Below the pieces are notes generated by a model. That model was not told the origin of the DNA, searched no databases, and worked only from the letters and a program-made list of their open reading frames with translations. From the NCBI GenBank assembly GCA_016219545.1, contig JACRMH010000056.1, positions 1-64,000 on the forward strand: DNA of 64,000 nucleotides, read 5' to 3'. Of the stretch, positions 41,103 to 48,959 are shown piece after piece. Origin of the DNA: Chloroflexota bacterium (GTDB lineage: Bacteria > Chloroflexota > Anaerolineae > Anaerolineales > Villigracilaceae). Position numbers and translations under genes: made by a program. Every line of letters begins with the position of its first letter. Position 1 is the first letter of the stretch.

Positions 41103-42500
41103 TTACGCCAATATCTCTTCCCAATTAATTTCTTCAAACGCTTTCTGTAAACGATGACCATCATCCACGATGCGATAGGTTAGGAAGGTGAATAATTTTT
41201 CGGCAACTTTGCGTACAGGTTTCAGCGGCACAACGTCATCTTCCGTCCCGTGGACAATGATGGTTGGAACAGAAACAGTTTCCAGGTCAAGATAGGATGC
41301 GAATTGCTTGCGGAGGAGAGCCGGTGCCAGCAGCACCAGCTTCCGCACCTGAGTCGGATGCTGGCAGGTGAAGACAGTCCCCATCAACCCTCCAAAGGAT
41401 GAGCCGATGATCGTCCAGTTTTTCTTGCGTCCTAAAATAGGTTTGAGTTGTGCCATGCGCTCTTCAAAAGAACCGGTGAAGTCGGGCGTGATCATGCCGG
41501 GGAAAAGCTCTGCGAATTGACGCGCCTTTCCGCTTTGACTGGTGCTTTCGAGTCCGTGAAGGTAAATGATCCTCGAGTTATCTGTTTTCATCTTGCGTGG
41601 TTTTGTTTTCTTTATTATCACAGGCGCTTCAATGACTGGCGCAACCGGCTCGACAACAAAATCATCTATGTTCTCGTCTTCCATGAGAGGCGCAGGTTTT
41701 TGCGTCTGCGGGCGCAGGAGTTCACGCAATTCATTTTGCAGGGACGGCGGCAGTGATGTGACGATGCGGCGCACGGTGACCGTGGTCATTGGGTTTTCTG
41801 TATGGTTGAGAATGTGCTTCAGCATGAAAGTTGTTTCACTGGCTGATGTGCGATACAAGGCCACGATCAAATCTGTCAGTTCATTTTGCAAAGTGGCTGG
41901 CGCTTCTTCAATGATGGGTTCTATGATGTCGAGAATTGTGGGGAGATTTGCATGAGTTGAATCTGCGATCATGGGAATCAAGGCTTGAATGCCATTTGAC
42001 CAGGTCCTCATGCGGGCAGGATGTAAATACTCCCGGATGAGGTTCAAAAATTGGACTGGCGTTTCCTTCCTCATGCGGGTCAAACTGGTGGACATCAAAG
42101 CAGTCCGCACGTTTGGGTCGCGGACTTGTTGAGTCCACACGGAGAGTCGAGGGAGCAGGTGTTCTTCCTGCGGCGGGATTCGTCCCAGCAGGAAAGCGGC
42201 GATCAGGCGGGTTTCAAGTGCGCCTTCTTCCCATAAATGGTCTGCCAGATCAAGCGCGAATCCAGGGTTGGCTTCGGCTGTAGCGCTCAATTCATTTTCA
42301 ATTTGGGTAAGGACGGCAGGCGGCGTGCGGTAGGTTTTTAGGTTGGAACCGGGGGCGACGTTATCTACAGTCCGCAGGGTGTGGTTGACATAGAATTCCA
42401 GCGTATCGCGCAAGTGCTTCAAGAACTCATCGGGCAGAAAGAAAAAATCCACCAGACGATTGGCTTGTTTGCGGAGGCGAGCGAGGTCTATGGCGGGCAT
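41103..42500 (-). CDS. HEAT-like helical domain fused to a YqiA-type hydrolase
   Basis: This is 465 residues from the ATG at 42500; the upstream frame reaches into proS through a REP palindrome and is excluded. The first ~270 residues are all-alpha with HEAT-like spacing (LAADHLWEEGALETRLIAAFLLGR). A Pro/Val/Glu linker follows. The C-terminal ~185 residues are an alpha/beta hydrolase: YLHGLESTSQSGKA, nucleophile IGSSFGGLMG, Asp in HGTEDDVVP and His in DDGHRL. This arm resembles the UPF0227/YqiA esterases. Fusion with HEAT repeats is unusual. Substrate unknown. Confidence 0.8.
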   Translation of the reverse strand: MPAIDLARLRKQANRLVDFFFLPDEFLKHLRDTLEFYVNHTLRTVDNVAPGSNLKTYRTPPAVLTQIENELSATAEANPGFALDLADHLWEEGALETRLIAAFLLGRIPPQEEHLLPRLSVWTQQVRDPNVRTALMSTSLTRMRKETPVQFLNLIREYLHPARMRTWSNGIQALIPMIADSTHANLPTILDIIEPIIEEAPATLQNELTDLIVALYRTSASETTFMLKHILNHTENPMTTVTVRRIVTSLPPSLQNELRELLRPQTQKPAPLMEDENIDDFVVEPVAPVIEAPVIIKKTKPRKMKTDNSRIIYLHGLESTSQSGKARQFAELFPGMITPDFTGSFEERMAQLKPILGRKKNWTIIGSSFGGLMGTVFTCQHPTQVRKLVLLAPALLRKQFASYLDLETVSVPTIIVHGTEDDVVPLKPVRKVAEKLFTFLTYRIVDDGHRLQKAFEEINWEEILA

Positions 42501-42508
42501 GGGTTTTG

Positions 42509-42535
42509 GTAGGGGCGGGGTAACCCCGCCCCTAC
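42509..42535. repeat. REP-like palindrome (GTAGGGGCG type)
   Basis: GTAGGGGCGGGGT and its complement ACCCCGCCCCTAC, with a one-base centre. The outer nine bases are shared with 26624-26654. It lies between proS and the HEAT-hydrolase gene. Confidence 0.7.
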
Positions 42536-42541
42536 AAGAAA

Positions 42542-43981
42542 TTAATATGCTTTTGCGAAATACACTTTGCGTTTGGAAGGCTTGCCGCAGACAATGCAAG
42601 TTCCTTCCTCTTTGGGTTGGTCAAAAGGAATGTTGCGGGTGGTGGCTTTGCAATCTTCCTTGACCTTGGCTTCACACTCGCGTGATTCACACCAATATGC
42701 AAATGCCCAGCCGTCTGTGACGATCTTTTTCAGGTCATCATAATCTTTGGGTGTGTGGATGTTCGCATCGCGGAATTCGGTGGCGCGCTTGAGGAGGGCA
42801 TCTTGAATCTCGACCAGCAAGCCGCTGACAGTTGAGTCCAGACCCGCTTGTGGGACGAAGGATTTACCTTCGCGTCCGGGTCTGTCACGGCGGGCAAGGG
42901 CCACCGATCCTTTTTCCACATCCTTGGGTCCTACTTCAATGCGGACGGGGACGCCGCGCATTTCCCAATCGTTGAATTTGAATCCACTGCTGACATTATC
43001 TCGGTCGTCCATTTTGATGCGGATGCCGGCGGCTTTGAGTTCCTTGAAGACTCGGTCAGCAACTTCCATCACTTTTGCTTTTTCTTCTGCGGTCTTGAAG
43101 ATGGGTACGATGACTGCTTGAATGGGCGCGAGACGGGGAGGAAGCACGAGACCCTGGTCATCACCATGGGTCATGATGATCGCGCCGATCATGCGGGTGG
43201 AAAGACCCCACGAAGTTGTTTCGCAGAATTGCAGGGTGTTGTTCTGGTCAACGTATTGGATCTCGAATGCCTTTGCAAAATTCTGCCCGAAGTAATGTGA
43301 CGTGGCAGACTGCAACGCTTTTTTATCCTGCATCATGCCTTCGATGGAGGTCGTGATCTGCGCGCCTGCGAATCTTTCAGTTTCGCTCTTGGTGCCTTTG
43401 ACGACGGGCAGCGCGGCTTCGTTGATGGCGAAGTTGGCGTAGATGTCGAGGATGCGGAACATTTCTTCTTTGGCTTCTTCGGAGTTGGAATGCGCGGTGT
43501 GACCTTCCTGCCAGTAGAACTCAGCGGTGCGCAGGAATAATTTTGTGCGAAGTTCCCAGCGCATCACGCTGCCCCATTGATTGATGAGGATGGGCAGGTC
43601 GCGCCATGATTTGATCCACTTGGCGTACATATAGCCAATGATGGTTTCGGAGGTGGGGCGCACAACCAGAGGTTCTTCAAGCAATTCGCCGCCGCCGTGT
43701 GTGACCACTGCCAGTTCGGGAGCAAAGCCTTCTACGTGCGCTTTTTCCTTTTCAAAGAATGACATGGGTATCAAAGTGGGGAATGCCGCGTTGACATGTC
43801 CTGTTGCTTTGAATTCCTTATCGAGCGCTGCAGTGATGTTTTCCCAGAGTGTCCAGCCATAAGGTTTGACGACCATGCATCCGCGCACAGGGGCGTAATC
43901 TGCCAGGTCTGCTTTCAATACGAGTTGGTTGTACCATTCTGAAAAATCTTCAGCTCGGGTGGTTAATTTTTCTTCAGCCAT
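42542..43981 (-). CDS. proS: Prolyl-tRNA synthetase, archaeal/short type
   Basis: This is a 479-residue class II synthetase. Motif 2/3 regions: WELRTKLFLRTAEFYWQEGHTAH (split), the Asp/Glu-rich ATP site and the C-terminal zinc-like region with CESREC, then CKATTRNIPFDQP and CIVC. The early part (YNQLVLKADLADYAPVRGCMVVKPYG) is typical of the archaeal/eukaryotic-type ProRS, which lacks the bacterial editing insertion. It charges tRNA-Pro. Confidence 0.94.
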   Translation of the reverse strand: MAEEKLTTRAEDFSEWYNQLVLKADLADYAPVRGCMVVKPYGWTLWENITAALDKEFKATGHVNAAFPTLIPMSFFEKEKAHVEGFAPELAVVTHGGGELLEEPLVVRPTSETIIGYMYAKWIKSWRDLPILINQWGSVMRWELRTKLFLRTAEFYWQEGHTAHSNSEEAKEEMFRILDIYANFAINEAALPVVKGTKSETERFAGAQITTSIEGMMQDKKALQSATSHYFGQNFAKAFEIQYVDQNNTLQFCETTSWGLSTRMIGAIIMTHGDDQGLVLPPRLAPIQAVIVPIFKTAEEKAKVMEVADRVFKELKAAGIRIKMDDRDNVSSGFKFNDWEMRGVPVRIEVGPKDVEKGSVALARRDRPGREGKSFVPQAGLDSTVSGLLVEIQDALLKRATEFRDANIHTPKDYDDLKKIVTDGWAFAYWCESRECEAKVKEDCKATTRNIPFDQPKEEGTCIVCGKPSKRKVYFAKAY

Positions 43982-43990
43982 TTTTTCCTC

Positions 43991-44554
43991 TTAGTTTTCG
44001 GGTTGAACGTCAAACGTTTTACGTTCAACGTTTATTTTTTCCACAGCAGTTTTCACATCATCCGCAAAGTATAACAACTCTCGTTGGCGGTTGGGCATGT
44101 AATTTTCAAATTCGTGGAAGAACTGATCGAAGGTGGACTGCCAACCACTCCCGATCAGTGTCAGAGGCCTCGGGGGCAGGGACTCCACGATCATCAGGTT
44201 CCACATCAATGAAATTTCAGCCAATGTGCCTGCTCCGCCCGGCAGGGCAATGGCCGCATCACAGCCTTCAATTAATGCTTGTATCCTTTCAATGAGAGTT
44301 TTTTTTCGTCTTTCCTCTTTTACCCATTGATTCGGGCTTGTCTTTCTCCACACTTCGATGTCTATGCAGGTCACACCAATAACATGTCCGCCCGCCTCGG
44401 TTGCTCCGCGTGAGACGGCTTCCATGGTTCCCATGTATCCGCCGGTGAGGACAGTATGTCCATTTTGAGCCAGGAGCGCACCAAGCTCGCGGGCTTCTTC
44501 GTAAGCCGCTGTGCCTTCTTTTACTTGTGCGCCGCCAAATACTGTTATATTCAT
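43991..44554 (-). CDS. LOG/SLOG-family protein (predicted lysine decarboxylase fold)
   Basis: The 187-residue protein has a Rossmann-like N-terminus (NITVFGGAQVKEG), GGYMGTMEAVSRGA and the nucleotide motif LPGGAGTLAEI (about 104-114). The family includes cytokinin-activating phosphoribohydrolases. Its C-terminus is unusual: the last ~14 residues come from an ACGTT word array (44003-44033) that reads NVERKTFDVQ and runs to the stop. It lies next to the MazG-like gene. Confidence 0.85.
   Translation of the reverse strand: MNITVFGGAQVKEGTAAYEEARELGALLAQNGHTVLTGGYMGTMEAVSRGATEAGGHVIGVTCIDIEVWRKTSPNQWVKEERRKKTLIERIQALIEGCDAAIALPGGAGTLAEISLMWNLMIVESLPPRPLTLIGSGWQSTFDQFFHEFENYMPNRQRELLYFADDVKTAVEKINVERKTFDVQPEN
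44003..44033. repeat. Coding word repeat (AACGTTTTACGTTCAACGTT)
   Basis: TTGAACGTCAAACGTTTTAC and then GTTCAACGTTT repeat the same ACGTT word as at 25135-25168. It forms the last codons of the LOG-family gene. Confidence 0.6.
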
Positions 44555-44573
44555 GTTTTACCTTTGGGTTTCA

Positions 44574-44630
44574 GGCTCAAGGTTGCAAGTTGAAGTTTTA
44601 CCTGCAACCTGTAACTTTCAACCTTCAACT
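44574..44630. repeat. Word repeat (CAAGGTTGCAAGTTGAAG)
   Basis: CTCAAGGTTGCAAGTTGAAG on the left and CTGCAACCTGTAACTTTC, AACCTTCAAC on the right are roughly inverted copies of AAGGTTGCAGGTTGAA. A similar short piece (GAAAGTTGAAGGTTACAGG) lies at 57457-57480. It fills the gap between the MazG-like and LOG genes. Confidence 0.55.
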
Positions 44631-44952
44631 ATTCCTCAACATCCCATTCTCTCGTCTTGTTCACTTCTATTTTCTTTAGCACAGCCGCTTCAAGGTCAAT
44701 GCCAGAAACGGACGCGAGTTGCAAAAGATATAATGTCACATCTGCAAGTTCGCTTCCCAATTCAACTTGATCTTTAATTTCCTCGCCGAATTGGAAATGT
44801 TCCAAAATCTCAGCCGCTTCAATGGACAGCGACACTGCCAAATTACGCGGCGTCTGCGGACGTTTGCTGTCCACCTCATACCAGCCTTTGGATTTGACCA
44901 GTTCGTGCATTTTCTCAGTCAGTTCTGAGATGGTTAATTTCTTATCGCTCAT
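44629..44952 (-). CDS. MazG-like nucleotide pyrophosphohydrolase
   Basis: The 107-residue protein is of the all-alpha NTP pyrophosphatase fold. The Mg-binding pattern EAAEILEHF and ELADVTLYLLQLAS gives EExxE plus ExxD. Such proteins hydrolyse non-canonical or excess (d)NTPs. Length fits the small dCTPase/MazG group. A hairpin with a T-run just upstream of its ATG may attenuate it. Confidence 0.85.
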   Translation of the reverse strand: MSDKKLTISELTEKMHELVKSKGWYEVDSKRPQTPRNLAVSLSIEAAEILEHFQFGEEIKDQVELGSELADVTLYLLQLASVSGIDLEAAVLKKIEVNKTREWDVEE

Positions 44953-44971
44953 CTTCTGCTATCCATTGTCC

Positions 44972-45088
44972 AAAAAATAAAAACGGCTCACCAAGTCTGG
45001 GAGCCGCTCGTTGACATGATGAACAGAACCTTATCCAGACCAGGTGTGTTTAGGGTTGCGGGGTGTAGGGAGCGGGTTCAATTTCATG
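44972..45088 (-). ncRNA. Candidate small RNA or attenuator leader before mazG-like
   Basis: On the minus strand TATAAT (45095-45100), preceded by a weak TTGGCT (45120-45125, 19-base spacer), gives a start near 45088. A hairpin (CGGCTC at 44984-44989 with its complement at 45001-45006, plus CCA/TGG) followed by TTTTTATTTTTT ends the transcript 20 bases before the mazG-like ATG. The ~105-nt product would be a stand-alone RNA, or an attenuator for mazG. I found no reading frame and no match to a known RNA class. It fills most of the gap 44953-45113. Confidence 0.4.
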
Positions 45089-45113
45089 GCGCACATTATA
45101 CACGATTTGGAAA

Positions 45114-45596
45114 TTAATTAGCCAATGCCGATAATTGGATGTAGGTATAGACGATCATGCCAAGACCGACCAGCCCCACGATGACAGCTAGTATCGCTCC
45201 GGTAAAATCATATTTCCTTTCGAGCACAGCCTGCGAGGGCTGGTTTGGATCGTAATAAATCGTCTGCTGACTTCCCGTTGGATATTTCGCCAGTACCTTT
45301 TCGGCGGCTTTGTATGTATCGTATCCGGTCCCTTCGGAGCCGAATGCGAACTGGTCACTTTGAAAACTCTGTCCCATTGCCTGGTAAGCATAAGTGATGT
45401 TCACGAAATGTGTCGTGCTTTTTGTGCCCCTGCGCGAGGATATATTTGCAGAAACGATCTTGGCTGTAGCGGGAATCCAGTTGTCACTGTCATGATAGCG
45501 ACGCCAGGCTTTTATTGCGCTTGCAGCCGACATCATCCCAACCAAAATAAAAATGACGCCTACTCCGCCCAAACAATATAAATTTCCATCTGCCAT
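45114..45596 (-). CDS. DUF3592 membrane protein
   Basis: The 160-residue protein has two membrane segments (about 8-28 and 130-152) flanking an external beta domain: NWIPATAKIVSANISSR, ITYAYQAMG, LAKYPTGSQQTIYYDPNQPSQAVL. This is the DUF3592 layout. AAGGTGG precedes the ATG. Function unknown. Confidence 0.88.
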   Translation of the reverse strand: MADGNLYCLGGVGVIFILVGMMSAASAIKAWRRYHDSDNWIPATAKIVSANISSRRGTKSTTHFVNITYAYQAMGQSFQSDQFAFGSEGTGYDTYKAAEKVLAKYPTGSQQTIYYDPNQPSQAVLERKYDFTGAILAVIVGLVGLGMIVYTYIQLSALAN

Positions 45597-45678
45597 ATTC
45601 CACCACCTTTCACGAAAATTGGATTTCTTGGATTATACACTTTTCACTTTTTAGTGAAGTAAAATTATCAAATTGATT

Positions 45679-46941
45679 ATGGGACAAGACATGCTCCGCC
45701 TCATGCGTGACCCGAACCTGCTTCCGTCCGAAAAGCAGACTCTCCTCTCGCGCATTGCCGGCCAAGCCGCATCCATGAATATGCCCTGTTATCTCGTCGG
45801 CGGTTTCGTACGTGACCTTTTGCTGGGGCGCCCCGTCAACGACTTGGACATCATCGTCGAAGGCGACGCCATTCAGCTCGGACATGCCCTCGTAAAAAAA
45901 CATGGCGGCAAACTCACCCCACACCACAAATTCCACACCGCCATTTGGCACATGACACCTGACACTTCGGCACTCCGCACTATTGATCTCATCACCGCCC
46001 GCACAGAAACCTATTTACGCCCCGGCGCATTGCCCACCGTAAAGCCCTCCACCATCGAAGATGATCTCCATCGCCGCGACTTTACAATTAATGCCATGGC
46101 AATCCGCATGGATGGAGATCATTTCGGCGAATTGCTGGACCCGCTAAACGGTCAAGCCGATCTCGAAAAAGGTGTTGTCCGAGTTTTGCATCCACACTCA
46201 TTCATAGAGGATCCCACTCGAATTTTCCGTGCTGTCCGTTATGCGGAACGATATTCCTTCATCCTTCATCCTTCATCCTTCATCCTTATCAATCCTGAAT
46301 CTCTTGCCATTCTCAAATCCCTTAGTGGCGAGCGCATCCGCCATGAATTTGACTTAATTTTTTCTGAAGAAAGATCCTTCGCAATGCTTTTGCGTTTGGA
46401 TGAATTAGGCGTTTGTAAAATATTTGATCCAAGCCTGCCCAAATTCGATCAGAAATATTCTGCGTTGCTTGATTCCATTACTCCAGCGGAACTTGGTATT
46501 TCAATAGACCGGGTTATGTTAGGTTATTTACTATGGCTCATGGATTCGCCGAGCCATGTTATCGAGTCTCTTTCCGGTAGACTGGACTTCACTTCAGAAT
46601 TAACCAAAGCCTTGCTGGCGGGTGTTCATCTCAAAAACGAAATGACCTCGCTCAAAGACGCCAAACCGAGCACATGGACATTTCGCCTTGAGCAAGTTCC
46701 CCTACAAGCGATTTACGCGCTTTGGCTTGTTTCTGGTGAGCCTGCTTTAAAAGAATTCCTCACCAAATGGCGGCATGTGAAATCCCATACCACAGGTGAC
46801 GACCTGAAAGCGCGCGGACTGCCGCCCGGTCCGAGTTATAAGGAAATCCTTAATCAGCTCCGCGCCGCTTGGCTGGATGGGGAAGTGCATTCGATTAAAG
46901 ATGAATTGCAGTTACTTGAAACGTTGATAGTTGATTCTTGA
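45679..46941 (+). CDS. CCA-adding/poly(A) polymerase-family nucleotidyltransferase
   Basis: This is a 420-residue class II nucleotidyltransferase. The core has YLVGGFVRDLLLGRPVNDLDIIVEG (catalytic DxD) and RRDFTINAMAI, then DPTRIFRAVRYAER. It adds CCA to tRNA 3' ends or is a poly(A) polymerase relative. The residues after RYAER are interrupted by an in-frame CCTTCAT heptad array (46256-46289) reading SFILHPSSFILI, after which the normal NPESLAIL continues. The ATG is at 45679. Confidence 0.88.
   Translation: MGQDMLRLMRDPNLLPSEKQTLLSRIAGQAASMNMPCYLVGGFVRDLLLGRPVNDLDIIVEGDAIQLGHALVKKHGGKLTPHHKFHTAIWHMTPDTSALRTIDLITARTETYLRPGALPTVKPSTIEDDLHRRDFTINAMAIRMDGDHFGELLDPLNGQADLEKGVVRVLHPHSFIEDPTRIFRAVRYAERYSFILHPSSFILINPESLAILKSLSGERIRHEFDLIFSEERSFAMLLRLDELGVCKIFDPSLPKFDQKYSALLDSITPAELGISIDRVMLGYLLWLMDSPSHVIESLSGRLDFTSELTKALLAGVHLKNEMTSLKDAKPSTWTFRLEQVPLQAIYALWLVSGEPALKEFLTKWRHVKSHTTGDDLKARGLPPGPSYKEILNQLRAAWLDGEVHSIKDELQLLETLIVDS
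46256..46289. repeat. In-frame heptad repeat CCTTCAT
   Basis: CCTTCAT is repeated about 4.7 times without interruption, inside the CCA enzyme gene right after a conserved arginine motif. Seven-base units shift the frame each copy, and the present number keeps the gene open. Confidence 0.7.
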
Positions 46942-46980
46942 ACTTTGGTAAAATCACCACAACCCAAGGAGGCAGGCATT

Positions 46981-48009
46981 ATGTTAGGTCTTCAATATAT
47001 TAAGGTCAATCCTACTCATTATGTGATCCATTTCGCAGGCGGAAAAAAAAGACGCGCAGGAACAGGACTGTCTTTTTTCTACTATAAGCCGACCTCGTCC
47101 ATCGTCGTTGTGCCTGTAAATAGCGCCGATGTCCCCTTTATCTTCAACGAATTAAGCCAGGATTATCAACCCCTCACCGTTCAAGGCGAATTGACCTATC
47201 GGATCTTCAATCCAGAACTGGTCGCATCCCTGCTTAATTACACAGTGGATAATTTGCCGACCCGTTATCTTTCTGAAGACCCGCAAAAACTCTCCCAAAG
47301 ATTGATCAACCTGCTGCAAGTAATGGTCCGCGCGGAAGTTCAAAGACTTCCGTTGCGTGATGTTATCAAAGCGTCCGAGTCGGTGGCGTCATCGGTGTTG
47401 GAAAAAGTGCGCGGGAGTGAATCTCTCAAATCGCTGGGGGTGGAGGTGATGGCTCTTGCGATCCAAGCGATCCGCCCCGTACCGGAAGTTGCCCGTGCCC
47501 TCGAATCCGAAGCGCGCGAGGAATTCATGCGCCGTGCAGACCAAGCCATATATGATCGCAGAAACGCCTCTGTTGAACAGGAACGGCGCATCAAAGAAAA
47601 TGAACTGAATACAGAGATCACAGTTGAAGAGAAAAAACGGCAAATACGTGAGACAAAAGTCCAAGCCGATTTGGTGGTGGAAAAGAAACAGCAGGAAGTC
47701 CGTGAGGCCCAGCTTTCAGGACAGATCGCACTGGAGACAGAGCGAAAGCAATTGGTTTCTGTCCGCACAGAAAATGCCCGTGTTGAAGCAGACACACAGG
47801 CGTACGCAATGGCGGCTTCGCTGAATACCTTCAAAGGAATTGATCCAGCCGTACTTCAAATGCTTGCCGTTCAAACAACAGATCCCCGCTTAATGGTCAG
47901 CCTCGCTATGAAGGAACTGGCGCAGAATGCGGCCAAGATCGGCAACTTGAATATCTCTCCTGAGTTGATGCAATTGCTCATGGAAGAAAAAAAGCCGGAA
48001 GCTAAGTAG
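46981..48009 (+). CDS. Cytosolic SPFH/prohibitin-homology protein
   Basis: This is 342 residues from the ATG at 46981 with AAGGAGG before; the open frame starts earlier at 46945. The first ~180 residues have the SPFH pattern (LTVQGELTYRIFNPELVASLL, LPLRDVIKASESVASSVLEKV, VEVMALAIQAIRPVPEVARAL). A long coiled coil (about 195-280) follows. No N-terminal membrane segment is seen. Unlike the two SPFH proteins at 17769-20713 it has no membrane bundle. It begins a three-gene unit. Confidence 0.85.
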   Translation: MLGLQYIKVNPTHYVIHFAGGKKRRAGTGLSFFYYKPTSSIVVVPVNSADVPFIFNELSQDYQPLTVQGELTYRIFNPELVASLLNYTVDNLPTRYLSEDPQKLSQRLINLLQVMVRAEVQRLPLRDVIKASESVASSVLEKVRGSESLKSLGVEVMALAIQAIRPVPEVARALESEAREEFMRRADQAIYDRRNASVEQERRIKENELNTEITVEEKKRQIRETKVQADLVVEKKQQEVREAQLSGQIALETERKQLVSVRTENARVEADTQAYAMAASLNTFKGIDPAVLQMLAVQTTDPRLMVSLAMKELAQNAAKIGNLNISPELMQLLMEEKKPEAK

Positions 48010-48016
48010 GGTTGTT

Positions 48017-48955
48017 TTGGAATTTGAGAAGATAGTTTTGGTCACGCGTAAAACGCGGCTTGAAGGCCTGATCGAAAGGTTCAATACCATCGGTCAGGCT
48101 AAATTCTATCTTGAGCACGGCGGCGGGGATTTTGGACTCTACCAACGCGAGCATGATGTCTATTATGCGGCCGTGACCACCTTGCGTTCTAAATTGCAGG
48201 AACTTGTCAAGCTTCAAGAGATCGAAAGAGGACTGCTTCCGAATTTTCTTTTTACTGAAGCCAATATCGTTGTCACCATTGGGATTGATGGTCTGGTGGC
48301 TAATACCGCCAAATATTTAAGCGGACAGCCCCTGATCGCAGTCAACCCTGACCCTGCACATATTGACGGTATTCTCTTGCCCTTTGATGTGCAGAAGGCT
48401 GTTGCTGCGGCCCAGCGCGTGCTCAAAAACCAGATGACCACGAGAAAAATAAGCATGGCAGATGTCCAGTTGAATGATGGGCAAAACCTGCTGGCGTTCA
48501 ATGATTTTTTTGTGGGGGTCAAGAGCCACATCTCAGCACGCTATTCTGTCGAAATAAATGGTCAGCAGGAAAGGCAATCTTCGAGCGGGATCATTGTTTC
48601 CACAGGCGTTGGGTCAACTGGCTGGTTGAGCAGTATGTTCAACATGGCAAACGGAGTGCTGGCAGGCATTCGGCCTGCTGGAGACAAAATACAGATCACG
48701 CCACCTGCGCGTTTTGATTGGGAATCGGAGCAACTTGTATTTGTAGTGCGCGAACCTTTTATTAGCAAAACCTCCTCGGCTAAATTGGTATTCGGGCATA
48801 TTACCAAAGGTTCGCCCCTTGTGATCCACTCTGAAATCCCTGAGAGCGGGGTGATCTTTAGCGATGGCGTGGAGTCTGATTTTCTCGCTTTTAATTCCGG
48901 CGCCATTGCAACCATTTCACTTGCAGACAAAAAGACCAATCTCGTCGTTGGATGA
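48017..48955 (+). CDS. NAD kinase-like protein
   Basis: The 312-residue protein uses a TTG start at 48017, seven bases after the SPFH stop. The ATP-NAD kinase pattern is VVTIGIDGLVANTAKYL in place of GGDGT (T replaced by L), LIAVNPDP, and the later VSTGVGSTGWLSSM. The changed nucleotide motif suggests a diverged or regulatory member. It lies in a unit with SPFH and an inositol monophosphatase-like gene. Confidence 0.8.
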   Translation: MEFEKIVLVTRKTRLEGLIERFNTIGQAKFYLEHGGGDFGLYQREHDVYYAAVTTLRSKLQELVKLQEIERGLLPNFLFTEANIVVTIGIDGLVANTAKYLSGQPLIAVNPDPAHIDGILLPFDVQKAVAAAQRVLKNQMTTRKISMADVQLNDGQNLLAFNDFFVGVKSHISARYSVEINGQQERQSSSGIIVSTGVGSTGWLSSMFNMANGVLAGIRPAGDKIQITPPARFDWESEQLVFVVREPFISKTSSAKLVFGHITKGSPLVIHSEIPESGVIFSDGVESDFLAFNSGAIATISLADKKTNLVVG

Positions 48956-48959
48956 ATCA

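Noticed and set aside
44984..45088. Resemblance of the leader RNA to bacterial SRP RNA (CCCGCAAC and CCTGGTC pieces)
   Set aside because: The invariant GGAA tetraloop region (AGGTCCGGAAGGAAGCAG) is absent, so SRP RNA is not supported.
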